Positions 1 to 9,992 of a stretch of DNA of 35,000 nucleotides are shown here, piece by piece. The DNA is from Boothiomyces macroporosus. Lineage: Eukaryota; Chytridiomycota; Chytridiomycetes; Rhizophydiales; Terramycetaceae. Below the pieces are notes generated by a model. That model was not told the DNA's origin. It was given only the letters and a program-made list of their open reading frames with translations, and searched no databases. The first letter of the stretch is position 1. Every line of letters begins with the position of its first letter. The position numbers and the translations under genes are program-made. The stretch is from NCBI GenBank assembly GCA_027604185.1, contig JADGKB010000126.1:1-35000 (forward strand). The letters run 5' to 3'.

Positions 1-1458
1 TTGTGCAGAAGTAGTTGAAGTCACGGTGGTCATTGATGAGGATGAACTTGATGCACTGGTGGACGTAGGAGCTGGAGTCCAAGTCCAGCCATTCGGTGCA
101 GTAGTTGGGGCATGAGTCCAAGTGAAACCATTCGGTGCAGTAGTTGGAGCATGAGTCCAAGTGAAACCATTTGGTGCAGTAGTTGGAGCTGGAGTCCAAG
201 TGAAGCCATTTGGAGTGGTAGTTGGAGCCTGCCATGTCCAACTATAGACAGGATTTGCAGTTGAACTAGTCACAGTAGAAGCGCTTGAAACCGTTGCACT
301 AGATAATGCAGTGGTGGATGTAGTTGTTGAGCTTGATGTTCCCACAAGACTAACGGTTGAGATCGAGTTTGTAGTTGAACTAAAAGTCGAATGAGTAGAA
401 GTTACTGAGGGGGAAGGGATAGTAGAGGCAATACTGGAGTATACGCTTGCGGTGGTTGAGGTGGTCAAAGTTGCTACTGAACTTGAGCTGCTCGAAGTAG
501 TTGTACTGGCAATGCTATTCAAAGTTGAGCTAATATAAGCACTGGTGGCAGCACCAGTAGTTGTACTGGTACTGGCGGTTGAACTACCAGTGCTTGACTG
601 AGAGACTGTCGAACTGATTAAAGTTACAGGCGTGGAGGAGGATATTGAGGTCGAAAAAGAGGATTGAGCAGATACTGTAGTTGAAGAGGTGGAGGAGGTA
701 CTGGTGGCTGTAGAGCTCGAAATAGGTGTACTTGAGATGTAAACAGCAGTAGTGGTGGAGCTAACTGTTGAACTGGTTGTAGTTGCAGATTGTACCGTAG
801 GAGAAGGTGTTGTGTGGTGATGTGGCCTAGTTACAGGAAATCCACCACCATTCCACCAATTAGTGACAACAGCTTCGGCACTTGAAGAGGTTGCCATTGA
901 TGAAACAGAACCAGTAGCAACAGCAGTTCCAGAGGTACTTTGAGGTGTTAAATTTCCAATTGGCCAGTATGGATTATCGCACCAACCATCTGGGTAAGGA
1001 CTCCAATAGTTGTCATAAAAGTTTAGCAACCGCTTGAGCTTTTCGCAAATAAACAGCCAATCGTCATCGTCCCAGTCCCAACCACTAGGATTCCAGCCAT
1101 CGTCGTAGTATGGTATTCCAGAATAAGGCTCTTCATGGCAATCATCATCCCAATCAGAGTCATATCCCATAGGAAGATATACTGTTGCAGTTACAGCAGC
1201 GCATGATGAAGCAGATGAAGCGGAAGAGACAGAAGAGGCAGAAGAGACGGAAGAGGTGGGTGAGGCAGTAGAAATCGCGCTGTATGACGTGCTTGTTATC
1301 GTTTGAGGGTTTGCTGTCCTCCAATGGTGACACCTACGTCGGGTGGTAGTAGCTGAGGTAGATGAAGTTGGCTGAACAGTGGAATAGGCGGTATCCGCAT
1401 TAACCAACTTGAATTGGACAAGCAGTAGCAAACTGTTATGGTACGCTTTTAGAATCAT
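1..1458 (-). CDS. Secreted Ser/Thr-rich protein, 5' part (runs off left edge)
   Basis: One frame stays open from an ATG at 1458 to base 1, giving 486 codons with no stop or intron. Residues 1-21 look like a signal peptide, with a run of Leu ending in VNA before DTA. A Ser/Thr-rich linker follows, then a Trp/Asp/Tyr-rich core at about residues 93-165 with four Cys, then a long Ser/Thr-rich stretch typical of O-glycosylated wall or surface proteins. Near the left edge are four copies of a 13-residue repeat, APTTAPNGFTWTH. The C-terminus is outside the window, so a GPI site or further domain cannot be judged. I do not recognise the core domain. A cell-surface or adhesin-like role is inferred from composition only. 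Confidence 0.8.
   Translation of the reverse strand, partial: MILKAYHNSLLLLVQFKLVNADTAYSTVQPTSSTSATTTRRRCHHWRTANPQTITSTSYSAISTASPTSSVSSASSVSSASSASSCAAVTATVYLPMGYDSDWDDDCHEEPYSGIPYYDDGWNPSGWDWDDDDWLFICEKLKRLLNFYDNYWSPYPDGWCDNPYWPIGNLTPQSTSGTAVATGSVSSMATSSSAEAVVTNWWNGGGFPVTRPHHHTTPSPTVQSATTTSSTVSSTTTAVYISSTPISSSTATSTSSTSSTTVSAQSSFSTSISSSTPVTLISSTVSQSSTGSSTASTSTTTGAATSAYISSTLNSIASTTTSSSSSSVATLTTSTTASVYSSIASTIPSPSVTSTHSTFSSTTNSISTVSLVGTSSSTTTSTTALSSATVSSASTVTSSTANPVYSWTWQAPTTTPNGFTWTPAPTTAPNGFTWTHAPTTAPNGFTWTHAPTTAPNGWTWTPAPTSTSASSSSSSMTTVTSTTSAQ
71..226 (-). repeat. Four tandem 39-bp coding repeats
   Basis: Units at 71-109, 110-148, 149-187 and 188-226 each encode a variant of APTTAPNGFTWTH in the Ser/Thr-rich protein. 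Units 2 and 3 are nearly identical in DNA. The outer units differ at FTWTH (WTWTP or FTWTP). The next bases to the right look like a decayed fifth unit. Confidence 0.9.
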
Positions 1459-1485
1459 TCGGAAGAACGCGTGGAAACAACAAAC

Positions 1486-1496
1486 TATTTATAGGC
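1486..1496 (-). promoter_or_regulatory. TATA-box-like element of the Ser/Thr-rich gene
   Basis: On the minus strand the sequence reads GCCTATAAATA, 28 nt before the start codon at 1458. The same 11 bases lie 31 nt before the ricin-B/CAP gene (23288-23298), which also encodes a secreted protein. An ACGCGT sits between this box and the ATG, at 1467-1472. Confidence 0.5.
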
Positions 1497-1694
1497 ATTT
1501 ATTTGCATAACCAATCATAAATTTTACCCATCAATCATATAAACAAACAAATAAATTGCATAATTCTACCAATAAATTTGCTTGGTAATGCAAGTACCTA
1601 TTTTTGTTTGTTATTCCAGCACAGCCTATTATCCATACTAGAGTTTACCAGTAATATATAATAAAAGCATTAAAAAATAATTGTATTAAGCTAT

Positions 1695-2889
1695 TCAGCA
1701 GGTTGAATATTTACCCATATAGGTGCATGCGCGGGATATAAAAGTTCCTTTAGGAATACAAAACGAATTCTTGAAAGGCGCATCGCATTCATAGATAGTA
1801 CTATTCGCCGGAATGGTAAACGGCCCTTTTAAGTTGTTTCCACTGATATACCTATGTCAGTCTACCCTTACAGGTTTTTCAATTTTGGGTATCCTTGGGA
1901 TTGATCGAAACCGGTAAATTTGTTGTTATTTAACGACAGGACCATTAAACTAGTCGGCAAAGGTGGAATGGTCCCATCTAACTGATTGTACTCCACTCGT
2001 CTATGTTTTAGAGCGTCTTACAATGATTTCAGCCATTTGTACTTTGGGAAAGATGGGAGCGGACCGGTCAATTTATTATTGCCTAGTTTACTACGTCAAT
2101 ACTAGATTACATGGTATCCATTGACCAAAAGATCCAGTTTGGAATTGTTCCAGAAAGCTGATTGTAGCTTATTTCCATGTAGCTGAGACTTATTAGGTTG
2201 GTAAACATGGGAAGTTGGCCAGAAAACCTATTGCCATTCAAAATTCTATGTTATCATATCCTTACAAGTATTTCAACTTTGGTAGATTTAAATCAGGCAC
2301 TTTACCACTTAGACCTCCACCAAGGAAAAAGTTGTATTCAACATTAATGTAGATCATGTTTGAGGGCCAAACAGAAGGTAAGGGTCCGGTAAAGTTGTTG
2401 AGTTCCAAGTGAATGTAGTTTAGATTTGGTAGATAGCTTAGAGATGGAATCCAACCAGCCAACTTGTTGAATTGCAAATCCAAAAAGTATAAATTGGTCA
2501 ATCCAGATAACGAAGGAAATTTACCGCGCAATCCATTGTATCCCAAACGGCTGGGTTAGTTAAGCTTACAGTTCCTTTAGATATTGCAGTCCTCCAGTGA
2601 ATACACCGATATTTGAGTCTAGCCCTGCAAATTGTGAGGTCCAATCTCTAGGGTTAACGGTATTTACAATACGCTAACACGTCCATTTATACAAGATATT
2701 CCGGTGAATGAGCAACAATTTGAAGAAGTGGAGGTTGGTGTATAAACTGCATCACCACCCATAGCCAACCAAGCTTTATTCAAGATGGCACAGTCTACAT
2801 TAGTATAAAGTACCATTAGTCAATGAAGATACTGACCGTTGCTCAATTGAACACTCAACCAGTAAAAGTAGCAATGGCAATACAAGCAT
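1695..2889 (-). CDS. Secreted plant-type LRR protein B (8 exons, 351 aa)
   Basis: Splicing seven introns gives an open 1056-nt frame ending in TGA at 1695. Introns are 2795-2813, 2648-2667, 2551-2569, 2246-2265, 2091-2110, 2001-2021 and 1852-1871 (19 to 21 nt). The protein has a hydrophobic leader (about residues 1-15), a cysteine-containing N-cap with NCCSFTGISC, about ten LRRs of the LxGxIP type, and a Cys-rich C-terminal cap. No transmembrane segment follows, so it is probably secreted; the ligand is unknown. It is a tandem paralog of the LRR gene 75 bp upstream. Both have exactly the same spliced length, but this copy has three introns the other lacks and lacks one that the other has. All introns in the LRR region split a codon after its second base at the same point of the repeat. 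Confidence 0.85.
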
Positions 2890-2964
2890 TTTGTAAAGTT
2901 TGAAACGCGTAGAGCAACAATTAAACAAACAAGCATTGTAAAAAAATGAAAATAGATTGAAAAA

Positions 2965-4122
2965 TCAACAGGTATAAAAGCTGCCGTCATATGAGCAGCT
3001 TCTTGGAATACTTGACCCTTTTGGAACGCAGAAAGAGTTCTTAAAGAGAGCATCACATTCGTAGATGCTGTTTGTTGAAGGTAACGTAAGTGGACCTTTC
3101 AGGTTGTTGTTTCCAATATATAAAGTTTCCAATTTTGAAGTAATTTGAGTTTGGTTGAACCCAGTAAATTTGTTATCATTCACAGCTCTACTTTCAGGTT
3201 GAGATTACAATAATATCAGCGAAGTTGGCAGCGCTGGTATAACACCACTTAATTGATTGTTATTTACGCGTAGAGATCGCAACCACTTGAACTTTGGAAA
3301 CGATGGAAGTGGACCAGTCAGTTTATTATGACTTAGTTTGCTAATGTAAGATATAAATTACATGCTGTCCATTGACCAAAAGACCCAATTTGGAATGGAG
3401 CCAGAGAGTTGGTTGTAACTCAGGTCTAAAAAGCTGAGACTAGGCAGGTTTGAGAATAACGGAATACTCCCTGAAAGTCTGTTTCCATCCAATATACTAA
3501 ATTAGCACCATTTACAGATATTTTAGTTTAGGAAGGGCCAGGTCTGGAATGGAACCACTCAATCCGCCTCCCATAAAGAAATTGTATTCAATATTGATAT
3601 ATGTAATGTTGACAGGCCAAGCAGTAGGTAATGTGCCAGTAAAGTTGTTTAGTTCTAAATGGACATAGTTTAAATTAGTAAGGAAAGTCAAAGCAGGGAT
3701 AGAACCGGTTAATTGGTTTTGTTGCAAATCCAGATAGGTAAGGCTGCTTAGTCCTCCAAGAGAAGGAAAGTGGCCACGGAGATTATTATATCCCAAATAC
3801 AAATATTGTAGGTATTGTAACCCTCCACTAAAACTTCCAATCCAGGCATTCTTTCCAGAAAACTTTCCTCTCCAATCGCTTGCATTAGTTTAATTATTAC
3901 AGTATCGAAACTCGTCCATTCACACAGCTTATCCCAGTGAATGAACAGCAGTTGGATGAAGTACTGGTCGGAGTGCTTGTTTTGCTTCCTCCCATATGCA
4001 GCCAAGCAGTGTTAAGAATAGCACAATCTAGTTAGCAAAAAGATACCATTGGCCAATGATGAAGTTCTCTTTTCGACAGTGGAGCATTCGCAAAGCAATG
4101 CAAGCAGAAACAACGATTTCAT
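2965..4122 (-). CDS. Secreted plant-type LRR protein A (6 exons, 351 aa)
   Basis: The start is the ATG at 4122. Five introns are at 4028-4046, 3879-3900, 3497-3515, 3341-3361 and 3188-3208 (19, 22, 19, 21, 21 nt). The exons sum to 1056 nt and end in TGA at 2965. The leader (MKSLFLLALLCECS) suggests secretion. The N-cap carries NCCSFTGISC, and LRRs such as LSGSIP and LTGPLP fill about residues 80-320. The tail has five cysteines, ending in YTC. There is no kinase, membrane segment or GPI-type end. It is clearly homologous to LRR protein B along its whole length. Such LRR folds bind proteins or glycans outside the cell; the partner is not known. Introns 1 to 4 are at the same coding positions as in B, while intron 5 is private. 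Confidence 0.87.
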
Positions 4123-4558
4123 ACGCGGAAAGTTTAGCTATGCGCGTTCATAAACAAACTGCACTTGTCCAAATATGAACAATGGATTTATGCAAACACT
4201 TTGGTAGCAGACCAGCTGGATATTTATGGATATATACATATTCGCACAGCCATATTGCCTTTTGCCAATTGAGTGAGGCCATGTCAAAATTTTTCCGGAC
4301 TCTTAAGGTTTCAATTGGCAAATTTTGTGGCGGAATGTCTTTGATTTCAGTAAGAGAAAATCCACCACAAATCTTGCCGAAACCAATGGATTATTTACCG
4401 CCTGTTGCTCTGTAATCGCTTCCACCCTTGATCAGTCTCTTAAAGTTCTCTCTGGTAAGATTTAATCTTGTTTTTGTTTTTTGTGATCACAGCCACCCAG
4501 CTTGAATCATAAAAAGGGCTGTAACTTTTTACAGTATAAAAGTGAAAAACTCACAACA
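4123..4558. other. Divergent intergenic region, LRR A / cyclin
   Basis: It separates two divergently transcribed genes and should hold both promoters. I see AT-rich stretches and a short plus-strand open frame (4182-4415) with no recognisable domain. I do not call that frame a gene. Confidence 0.5.
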
Positions 4559-5143
4559 ATGTCAATGATTCAAAATACTCTGAATGAGAGTGAATTTATA
4601 TGCTATGCAATGTACAGAATCACTCAGTCGAATTACAACAAGCTGCGAACAAGACAATACAAAAAAATAGAATTGGAACCAATGTACGAAAGCATAATTT
4701 CACCGCCAGGTTCGGAAGGGTGGTTTCCAAACTTCTGTCGCAATGTGCATATCCTTCAGTACGAAGCCAAGTTCTCACTCCCAATCATTGTCGTTGCTCT
4801 TATTTACATTTCAAGGATTAAACAGGCTATACCAGGCAACCCAGAAAGAGGAGTCATGTTCTCCTTTTTTGTAGTCGCACTTATACTATCAAGGAAAATG
4901 TACAATGATAATCAATTAACTGCCAAGTGGTGGGCTCAAAAGACTAGATTTACAACCAAGCAGCTAAAGAACATGGAGCGCTTATTCCTAGAGCGACTGG
5001 GAGATAGACTGTATGTGTCTGGCGAAGAGTATCAGCAGTGGTTGAATGCCTTACAGATACTAAAGAGAGATCATCAATTTCTAAAAAGCTCAAAGCAACT
5101 AGATAGAGCACACCTTCAAGATAGAGCTGTTCCTAATTATTAA
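4559..5143 (+). CDS. Pho80/PCL-like cyclin (194 aa)
   Basis: I start at the ATG at 4559; the frame is open further upstream but without an ATG. The protein matches the compact cyclin box of the Pho80/PCL group. Helix 1 is near residues 74-84 (LPIIVVALIYI), helix 2 near 105-117 (VVALILSRKMYND), and the Trp-containing turn (KWW) leads to the closing helices with FLERLGDRLYVSGEEYQQW at 143-161. Such cyclins bind and direct a Pho85/Cdk5-type kinase in phosphate sensing, glycogen control or cell-cycle entry. The sequence does not tell which. There is no long N- or C-terminal extension and no intron. It lies 98 bp before the reductase gene on the same strand. Confidence 0.75.
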   Translation: MSMIQNTLNESEFICYAMYRITQSNYNKLRTRQYKKIELEPMYESIISPPGSEGWFPNFCRNVHILQYEAKFSLPIIVVALIYISRIKQAIPGNPERGVMFSFFVVALILSRKMYNDNQLTAKWWAQKTRFTTKQLKNMERLFLERLGDRLYVSGEEYQQWLNALQILKRDHQFLKSSKQLDRAHLQDRAVPNY

Positions 5144-5241
5144 TATATATTATTTATTTATCGAATGGGGGCTTCTCGGAGTTTGTGTTTCCGTAAAAGA
5201 GCCACCCACTATTAAAAACCCAACACCAAAATCAAGCACTA

Positions 5242-6300
5242 ATGAAAAATATCACAATTTTTGGGTCTGGATTGATCGGAATGTATGTAGGCCTTCATCT
5301 AAAGGCTGAAAACAATGTACAGTTTCTTGGTAGAAGCAAATCTTGGAAACAGCTATTGGAAAATGCAAAGTCACTCACTACATCCAAACTGGAGCAAAAA
5401 GAAACCACTACTGCTTCAAATGTATCGACTTTTATCTCCTACGAAGATGTAGAGCGGGAAGCTCCACCAGATATGGTCATTTTTACCTTGAAGCGGCTCT
5501 CAATAGACTCTGCTCTTGAACCGTTCGTTACTGCGCTAAAGAATTCCGCAAAGAAGAGAAAGATTGTTGTTGTTACTTTGATGAACGGTGTTGGTGCTGC
5601 AGATCAGATTAAACGGATCCTGGATAAACATGATACTGGGTTTGAATTTGAATACGTTGAAGGAATGTGGTCTACAAACGTCGTACAACAAGAGGCGGGT
5701 GGTAATATCAACTGGCATCAAGGATCATCTGGGGATTGCTATTTCTCGAATAATGATGGTGGAAAGTATCTTTGCGAGTGCTTATCAAAAACAGCAATTA
5801 CTGTAAAACTATCTGATGAAATGAGCAATGTCCAATATGGTAAATTGCTTTTGAATCTCAATAATGCTGTAAATGCCCTATCAGGCATCCCACTCAGCCA
5901 AGAACTTATGAATGGCGGATATAGACAGATATTTGCCAATTGCATGCTTGAAGCACTCCAAGTATACAATAAAGCAGGTATTAAGCCTGTTGCTGCTACT
6001 GCGCTACCACCTTGGCTGCTTGCAAACACGCTGGCAATCGCACCAACTATGTTGCTGGAATTAGTTCGTCCTCTAATTGTCAAAGTTGATGAACACGCAA
6101 CATCCTCCTCTTTTGAAGATTTGAAAAACAACCGAAAGACAGAGATTGATTATTTGCAAGGTGAAATCATTCGGTTAGCAAAAGAGCACAATGTACAAGC
6201 TCCAACATGTCAACTGGTTTACGATCAAATCAAAAAGAGGGAAGCAGAAGGATTTGGAATCATTCCATTGACCCCAGAACAAATTCTGAATAAACAATAG
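5242..6300 (+). CDS. Ketopantoate reductase family (ApbA/PanE), 352 aa
   Basis: The N-terminus begins at once with a Rossmann fold: a beta strand and GSGLIG at residues 8-13, the dinucleotide-binding loop. NGVGAAD at 115-121 corresponds to the family's NG(L/V)G segment. K201 in the stretch GKLLLNLNNAVNAL is the expected catalytic lysine, with the family asparagines just after it. The C-terminal helical domain has a Ser-rich stretch, then KTEIDYLQGEI, the usual substrate-side motif. Family members reduce 2-dehydropantoate to pantoate with NADPH, a step of coenzyme A synthesis, but fungal genomes carry several paralogs of other or unknown substrate. There is no targeting signal and no intron. 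A tight 43-bp gap precedes the next gene. Confidence 0.85.
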   Translation: MKNITIFGSGLIGMYVGLHLKAENNVQFLGRSKSWKQLLENAKSLTTSKLEQKETTTASNVSTFISYEDVEREAPPDMVIFTLKRLSIDSALEPFVTALKNSAKKRKIVVVTLMNGVGAADQIKRILDKHDTGFEFEYVEGMWSTNVVQQEAGGNINWHQGSSGDCYFSNNDGGKYLCECLSKTAITVKLSDEMSNVQYGKLLLNLNNAVNALSGIPLSQELMNGGYRQIFANCMLEALQVYNKAGIKPVAATALPPWLLANTLAIAPTMLLELVRPLIVKVDEHATSSSFEDLKNNRKTEIDYLQGEIIRLAKEHNVQAPTCQLVYDQIKKREAEGFGIIPLTPEQILNKQ

Positions 6301-6343
6301 CACTTTTTTCGTAATTTCCTATCCACGATTTTTTATCTTTCCA

Positions 6344-7240
6344 ATGACATTCAACGGGCAGTACGATTCTGCAGTCCTAAGTGTAGAAATAATAATGCTA
6401 ATACTGTTGACAGCGCAATTCACAAGGTTGTTTATTCACAAACATGAAAAGACAATGCTGATCTCACTATCGATAATAATACGGACAATATTTTTGATGA
6501 TATACCAAGAACGAGCAGTAGATGATTTAGCGGGAATAGTTTGTAAATGGTTTTCAGCAATGTCACTGTACATTGCGATTTTCCTGTCAGTGTATTTTCA
6601 AACAGATTTTTTGTACAAGATTGTAATCATTTCGAATTTCCCCAGGTATTACATTGAAATCATCAAAAAAGTGCTCGCATCTTTGGCTCTATTTACGTTA
6701 TTCCCACCAATCATTTGCATGTTCATTTTTACCCTCGGTGGAGAATCAACAACATACCTCGCATGGCAGGACGCGGAAGGTTACATTTCCATTATATACA
6801 GTGCCATGCTGTTGTCATATGAGCTACTTCAGTGCTTTTTCTTATTGCGGATAGTTAATGACTATGTGGAAACAAAGTATATACAGCATCAATATGAAAG
6901 CGAAAGAAAAATGATTGAATCTGCATTATCGACACACAATTTGAAAATGCTAAGGCTATCACTAGTTGCGATTATTAGTAACGACATAATTTGCTTTACT
7001 CTCTATGCATTAGGGTACGTCTACAACAATGATCTTGGAAGAGCACTAGAAACAATTGGCTCAGTAATCGTGTCTATCCATGTTTTTGCCTTGGAATTCC
7101 TTTTGACGATAGTGACAAATGTTTTGCTGCCAAAGAACAGTATCAAGGATGAACTGCTTTTGGAACCAATCAAACAAGAAAAGATTGCAGATAGCGTGCT
7201 GAATTGCGATACGATTAGCCCTGAAATTCCACTAGAATAA
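6344..7240 (+). CDS. Seven-transmembrane orphan protein (298 aa)
   Basis: I do not recognise the family. Hydrophobic segments at about residues 13-30, 37-54, 67-86, 109-128, 148-171, 204-226 and 237-261 give a 7-TM topology with a short N-terminus. A charged, basic loop lies between TM5 and TM6 (about 172-203), and a cytosolic-looking acidic/basic tail follows TM7. This is receptor-like in outline, but no G-protein-coupled receptor signature (DRY, NPxxY) is visible, so signalling is only a possibility. There is no intron. It lies 43 bp after the reductase on the same strand. Confidence 0.7.
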   Translation: MTFNGQYDSAVLSVEIIMLILLTAQFTRLFIHKHEKTMLISLSIIIRTIFLMIYQERAVDDLAGIVCKWFSAMSLYIAIFLSVYFQTDFLYKIVIISNFPRYYIEIIKKVLASLALFTLFPPIICMFIFTLGGESTTYLAWQDAEGYISIIYSAMLLSYELLQCFFLLRIVNDYVETKYIQHQYESERKMIESALSTHNLKMLRLSLVAIISNDIICFTLYALGYVYNNDLGRALETIGSVIVSIHVFALEFLLTIVTNVLLPKNSIKDELLLEPIKQEKIADSVLNCDTISPEIPLE

Positions 7241-8146
7241 ATGAATACTATTTATGTTTTCAGAAATTAAATCAACCAATCTCAAGAATGTATTAGAGGA
7301 TTAGACTTGTGTTCTTTGATGTGCAAATTGATTACCGTTATGAACTATTTTGTGTAACTTGATAAGAACGATAGTCAATGAGGATTCATTGCGGCTAATT
7401 GCACAAATTGGAAACTGGAGAACGAGCCATGAGCAACTTGCGAATTGTAAATTTCCAGAGTAGATATGTGCTAACCACTCCCACTCCAATCAAACTGCTT
7501 CGCCTTCATAAACACTGCCTCTCAATCCCAAGTACCAGTTTTAATTGCCCTTTGGCAGCAACCAACTATTCCCAATCAAAAAGGCATCTATTTTGATCAG
7601 TTCAACCTTGTTAATCTCAGCGCTTTAATTTTTGTAGCGCATGTGGTATGTAGCGTGTGGTCTGTGCGGGGTGGTGGAACCTTTCCGTTCCCCAAATTCT
7701 TAATTCCAGTCTAAGCGCCGCAATAAAAAAAGTCCTTTAGTTGATTAATTTAAACGCCATCCGTTTATTGCATTTGGGTGAAACATGCGATAATTTAACA
7801 ATGAGATTGGGATGTGAATTTCATAAAGTTGCCAGGTTGATGGGCAAAACGCAGAATTGACTTTGTCCGTGACACTCGCCATATTCGTCCCACACATGGT
7901 TTTCATTGATAAAAAAAATGGTTGGGAATGGTTCTCACAATATTAGTTTCCAAGGGCTTTGCTGCTGGCGTGCAATAACATAATTTGGCCGTCACGCCAT
8001 ATGATTCGTTTTAATCCTCTCTTGGTGTAGCCTAAGAGAGTCACAGACCTCGTTGAGTGGATCATTTGGGTGAAGCCACCTCCCAAATTAGCAACACAAG
8101 GAAATATATAAAAGCAATAAAATTAAAAAAAATCCTTAGCCAAAGC
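7241..8146. other. Long intergenic region upstream of the peptide transporter
   Basis: No gene is convincing here. Short frames on both strands lack an ATG start or domain similarity. Around 7636-7690 the plus strand is unusually G/T-rich with two near-repeats of TAGCG followed by TGTGG, then GGAAC and GTTCC as a small inverted repeat. This could be an upstream control region of the transporter, but nothing proves it. Confidence 0.4.
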
Positions 8147-9916
8147 ATGTCTGCACTTGAAGAACTTGATGTGGAATCGCGAATGGAGTTGATCCATAGA
8201 CAACATCGCGAAGAAGAAATCAGAATAAATGCCAAGATCGACGCTGAAATTGAAAAGTACATCGACAATCCAATTCTTGGAATCCAACTGAAAAGCCCTT
8301 TCATTTCCCGTCCATCGAACCCTTCGTTGTTCTTTATCGTCCCTAACGAATTTGCCGAAAGATTTTGCTACTATGGTTTCTCGCCATTGCTAAAAAATTT
8401 GTTTGGTCAAGTTTTAGGGTTGACCACTTACTACTATGGCTTGGATGGAAAGCTCACTGGGGAGCCAAACAACTCTGCTGTCAACCAATTAAAATTGAAC
8501 TTTGATTTTGCTACCTATCTCACTCCTTTGATTGGTGCCTTTGTATCTGACTCTTTCTTGGACAAATACAAGACTATTATGCTCTTCAGTTCTTTGTACA
8601 TGGTTGGAATGTATTTACTCTCTTTCGGAACTAACCCACACATTTTAGGCTTCCAGGCTGTATTTGCCCCTATCACAACTGCAACTCCTCTAAACGACAC
8701 TGTTGCACAATCTGGTGTGCAATTTGCTGCTGATCCTAATGTTTCTCATGTTAATCCATCTATTATCTACAGTGCCTTGGCATTCTTGGCTCTTGGAACT
8801 GGTGGTATCAAAGCTTGTGTTTCTGCTCACGGCGGTGATCAATTCTTGGAAAAGCAAACCTGGGGATTGAACACTTTCTACACTATTTTCTACATTGCTA
8901 TTAATGTTGGTGCTATGATCTCTGGATTTGTTACTCCAAATGTTAAAAAGCAAAACTGCTTTGGGGTTGAAGGAGATTGCTACAGTAACGCTTTCTTTAT
9001 TTGCGCTGGTGTATTCACTTTTGCCTACTTTATTTTCGGAATTGGTGTTCGCTACTACCGTGTCGTTCCACCAGCTGGCAGATTTATTATTTGGGATTTG
9101 ATTTGCGCAGGAACCACTAGATTGGTCAAGGGAGAAGAATATGCCAGGAAGAAGTATGGGAAGGCTCTTTTGGTCGAGGCTGCCGATTTGGCCAAAGTAT
9201 TGGTTGCAATTTTACCAACGCCAATTTTCTGGATGGGTTTCAATCAAAACTCCAATATTTGGCAAGACAGCACTGATCGTTTGGGAACTGCTGTCATGCT
9301 ATCGGAAACTTTGAACTCGGTTGTCAATCCAATCTTCATTGTCTTGCTTGCACCAATCTTCAACAACTACATCTATCCACACGTTCCAAAGAAGTATGGG
9401 CTTTTGCACCGAATGTGTGTGGGATACTTGTTTGCAGCTGCTTCTTTTGTTGCTTGCGCTTTGATTGAAAACTATGTGGAAGATCGCTGTACCATTAATA
9501 CTTCCTTGACAAAGAATGACTACTACTTTGGCAAGTGCGCTTATCCTCAAATTGACAATATGATATGGGCCATCCCATACTTCCTTATTACTACTGGGGA
9601 GGTCCTAGTCTCCATTTCTGGATTAAACTTTATGTACGAAGAAGTAGGAAAGAGAACAAAGTCCTCGTCACTTGCCCTATGGTTGCTCACTTCCTCTATT
9701 GGCTCCTTTATTGCATCTTGCTTGTTGAAGGCGGTCAACCCAGTTCTCAAAAGCGAATCTGGAAACTCTTATGTCTACTTTTACTACCTCTGCGCAGTCA
9801 TCATCATGTGCGCATTTGTACTACAATGTTTTTTGACTTGGTGGTATGTCCCAAAAGCAATGCGAAAAGAACAAGAAGTAGTCGAAGAGATTGAAGTCTC
9901 AAAGGAAAAACCATAG
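8147..9916 (+). CDS. PTR2: PTR2-type proton/oligopeptide symporter (589 aa)
   Basis: I use the ATG at 8147. The frame extends upstream only with non-ATG codons, and the start gives a soluble N-terminus of about 60 residues before the first membrane helix, as in fungal PTR2. Family marks are ERFCYYG at 71-77 (the ExxERFxYY proton-coupling motif), GTGGIKACVSAHGGDQF at about 217-233, and FYTIFYIAINVGAMIS at about 243-258 (the second PTR2 signature). Near the end, a GEVLVSISGLNFMYEE segment matches the conserved helix 10 region. About 12 membrane helices are expected in the plasma membrane, importing di- and tripeptides with protons. There is no intron. It converges with SCAR over a 76-bp gap. 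Confidence 0.95.
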   Translation: MSALEELDVESRMELIHRQHREEEIRINAKIDAEIEKYIDNPILGIQLKSPFISRPSNPSLFFIVPNEFAERFCYYGFSPLLKNLFGQVLGLTTYYYGLDGKLTGEPNNSAVNQLKLNFDFATYLTPLIGAFVSDSFLDKYKTIMLFSSLYMVGMYLLSFGTNPHILGFQAVFAPITTATPLNDTVAQSGVQFAADPNVSHVNPSIIYSALAFLALGTGGIKACVSAHGGDQFLEKQTWGLNTFYTIFYIAINVGAMISGFVTPNVKKQNCFGVEGDCYSNAFFICAGVFTFAYFIFGIGVRYYRVVPPAGRFIIWDLICAGTTRLVKGEEYARKKYGKALLVEAADLAKVLVAILPTPIFWMGFNQNSNIWQDSTDRLGTAVMLSETLNSVVNPIFIVLLAPIFNNYIYPHVPKKYGLLHRMCVGYLFAAASFVACALIENYVEDRCTINTSLTKNDYYFGKCAYPQIDNMIWAIPYFLITTGEVLVSISGLNFMYEEVGKRTKSSSLALWLLTSSIGSFIASCLLKAVNPVLKSESGNSYVYFYYLCAVIIMCAFVLQCFLTWWYVPKAMRKEQEVVEEIEVSKEKP

Positions 9917-9992
9917 ACATTTTGTGAAATACATTCCTTTAACTGTACTTTTTATCTACTTTGGATTTAAAGCCGTACTACAAACATCTATT

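Noticed and set aside
1695..2889. Initial reading of LRR B as a degenerate pseudogene
   Set aside because: The apparent frameshifts are all explained by seven GT-AG introns of 19-21 nt; the spliced frame is intact and equal in length to LRR A.
4182..4415. Plus-strand frame of 77 codons between LRR A and the cyclin
   Set aside because: Begins with ATG but has no domain and lies in a divergent promoter region.
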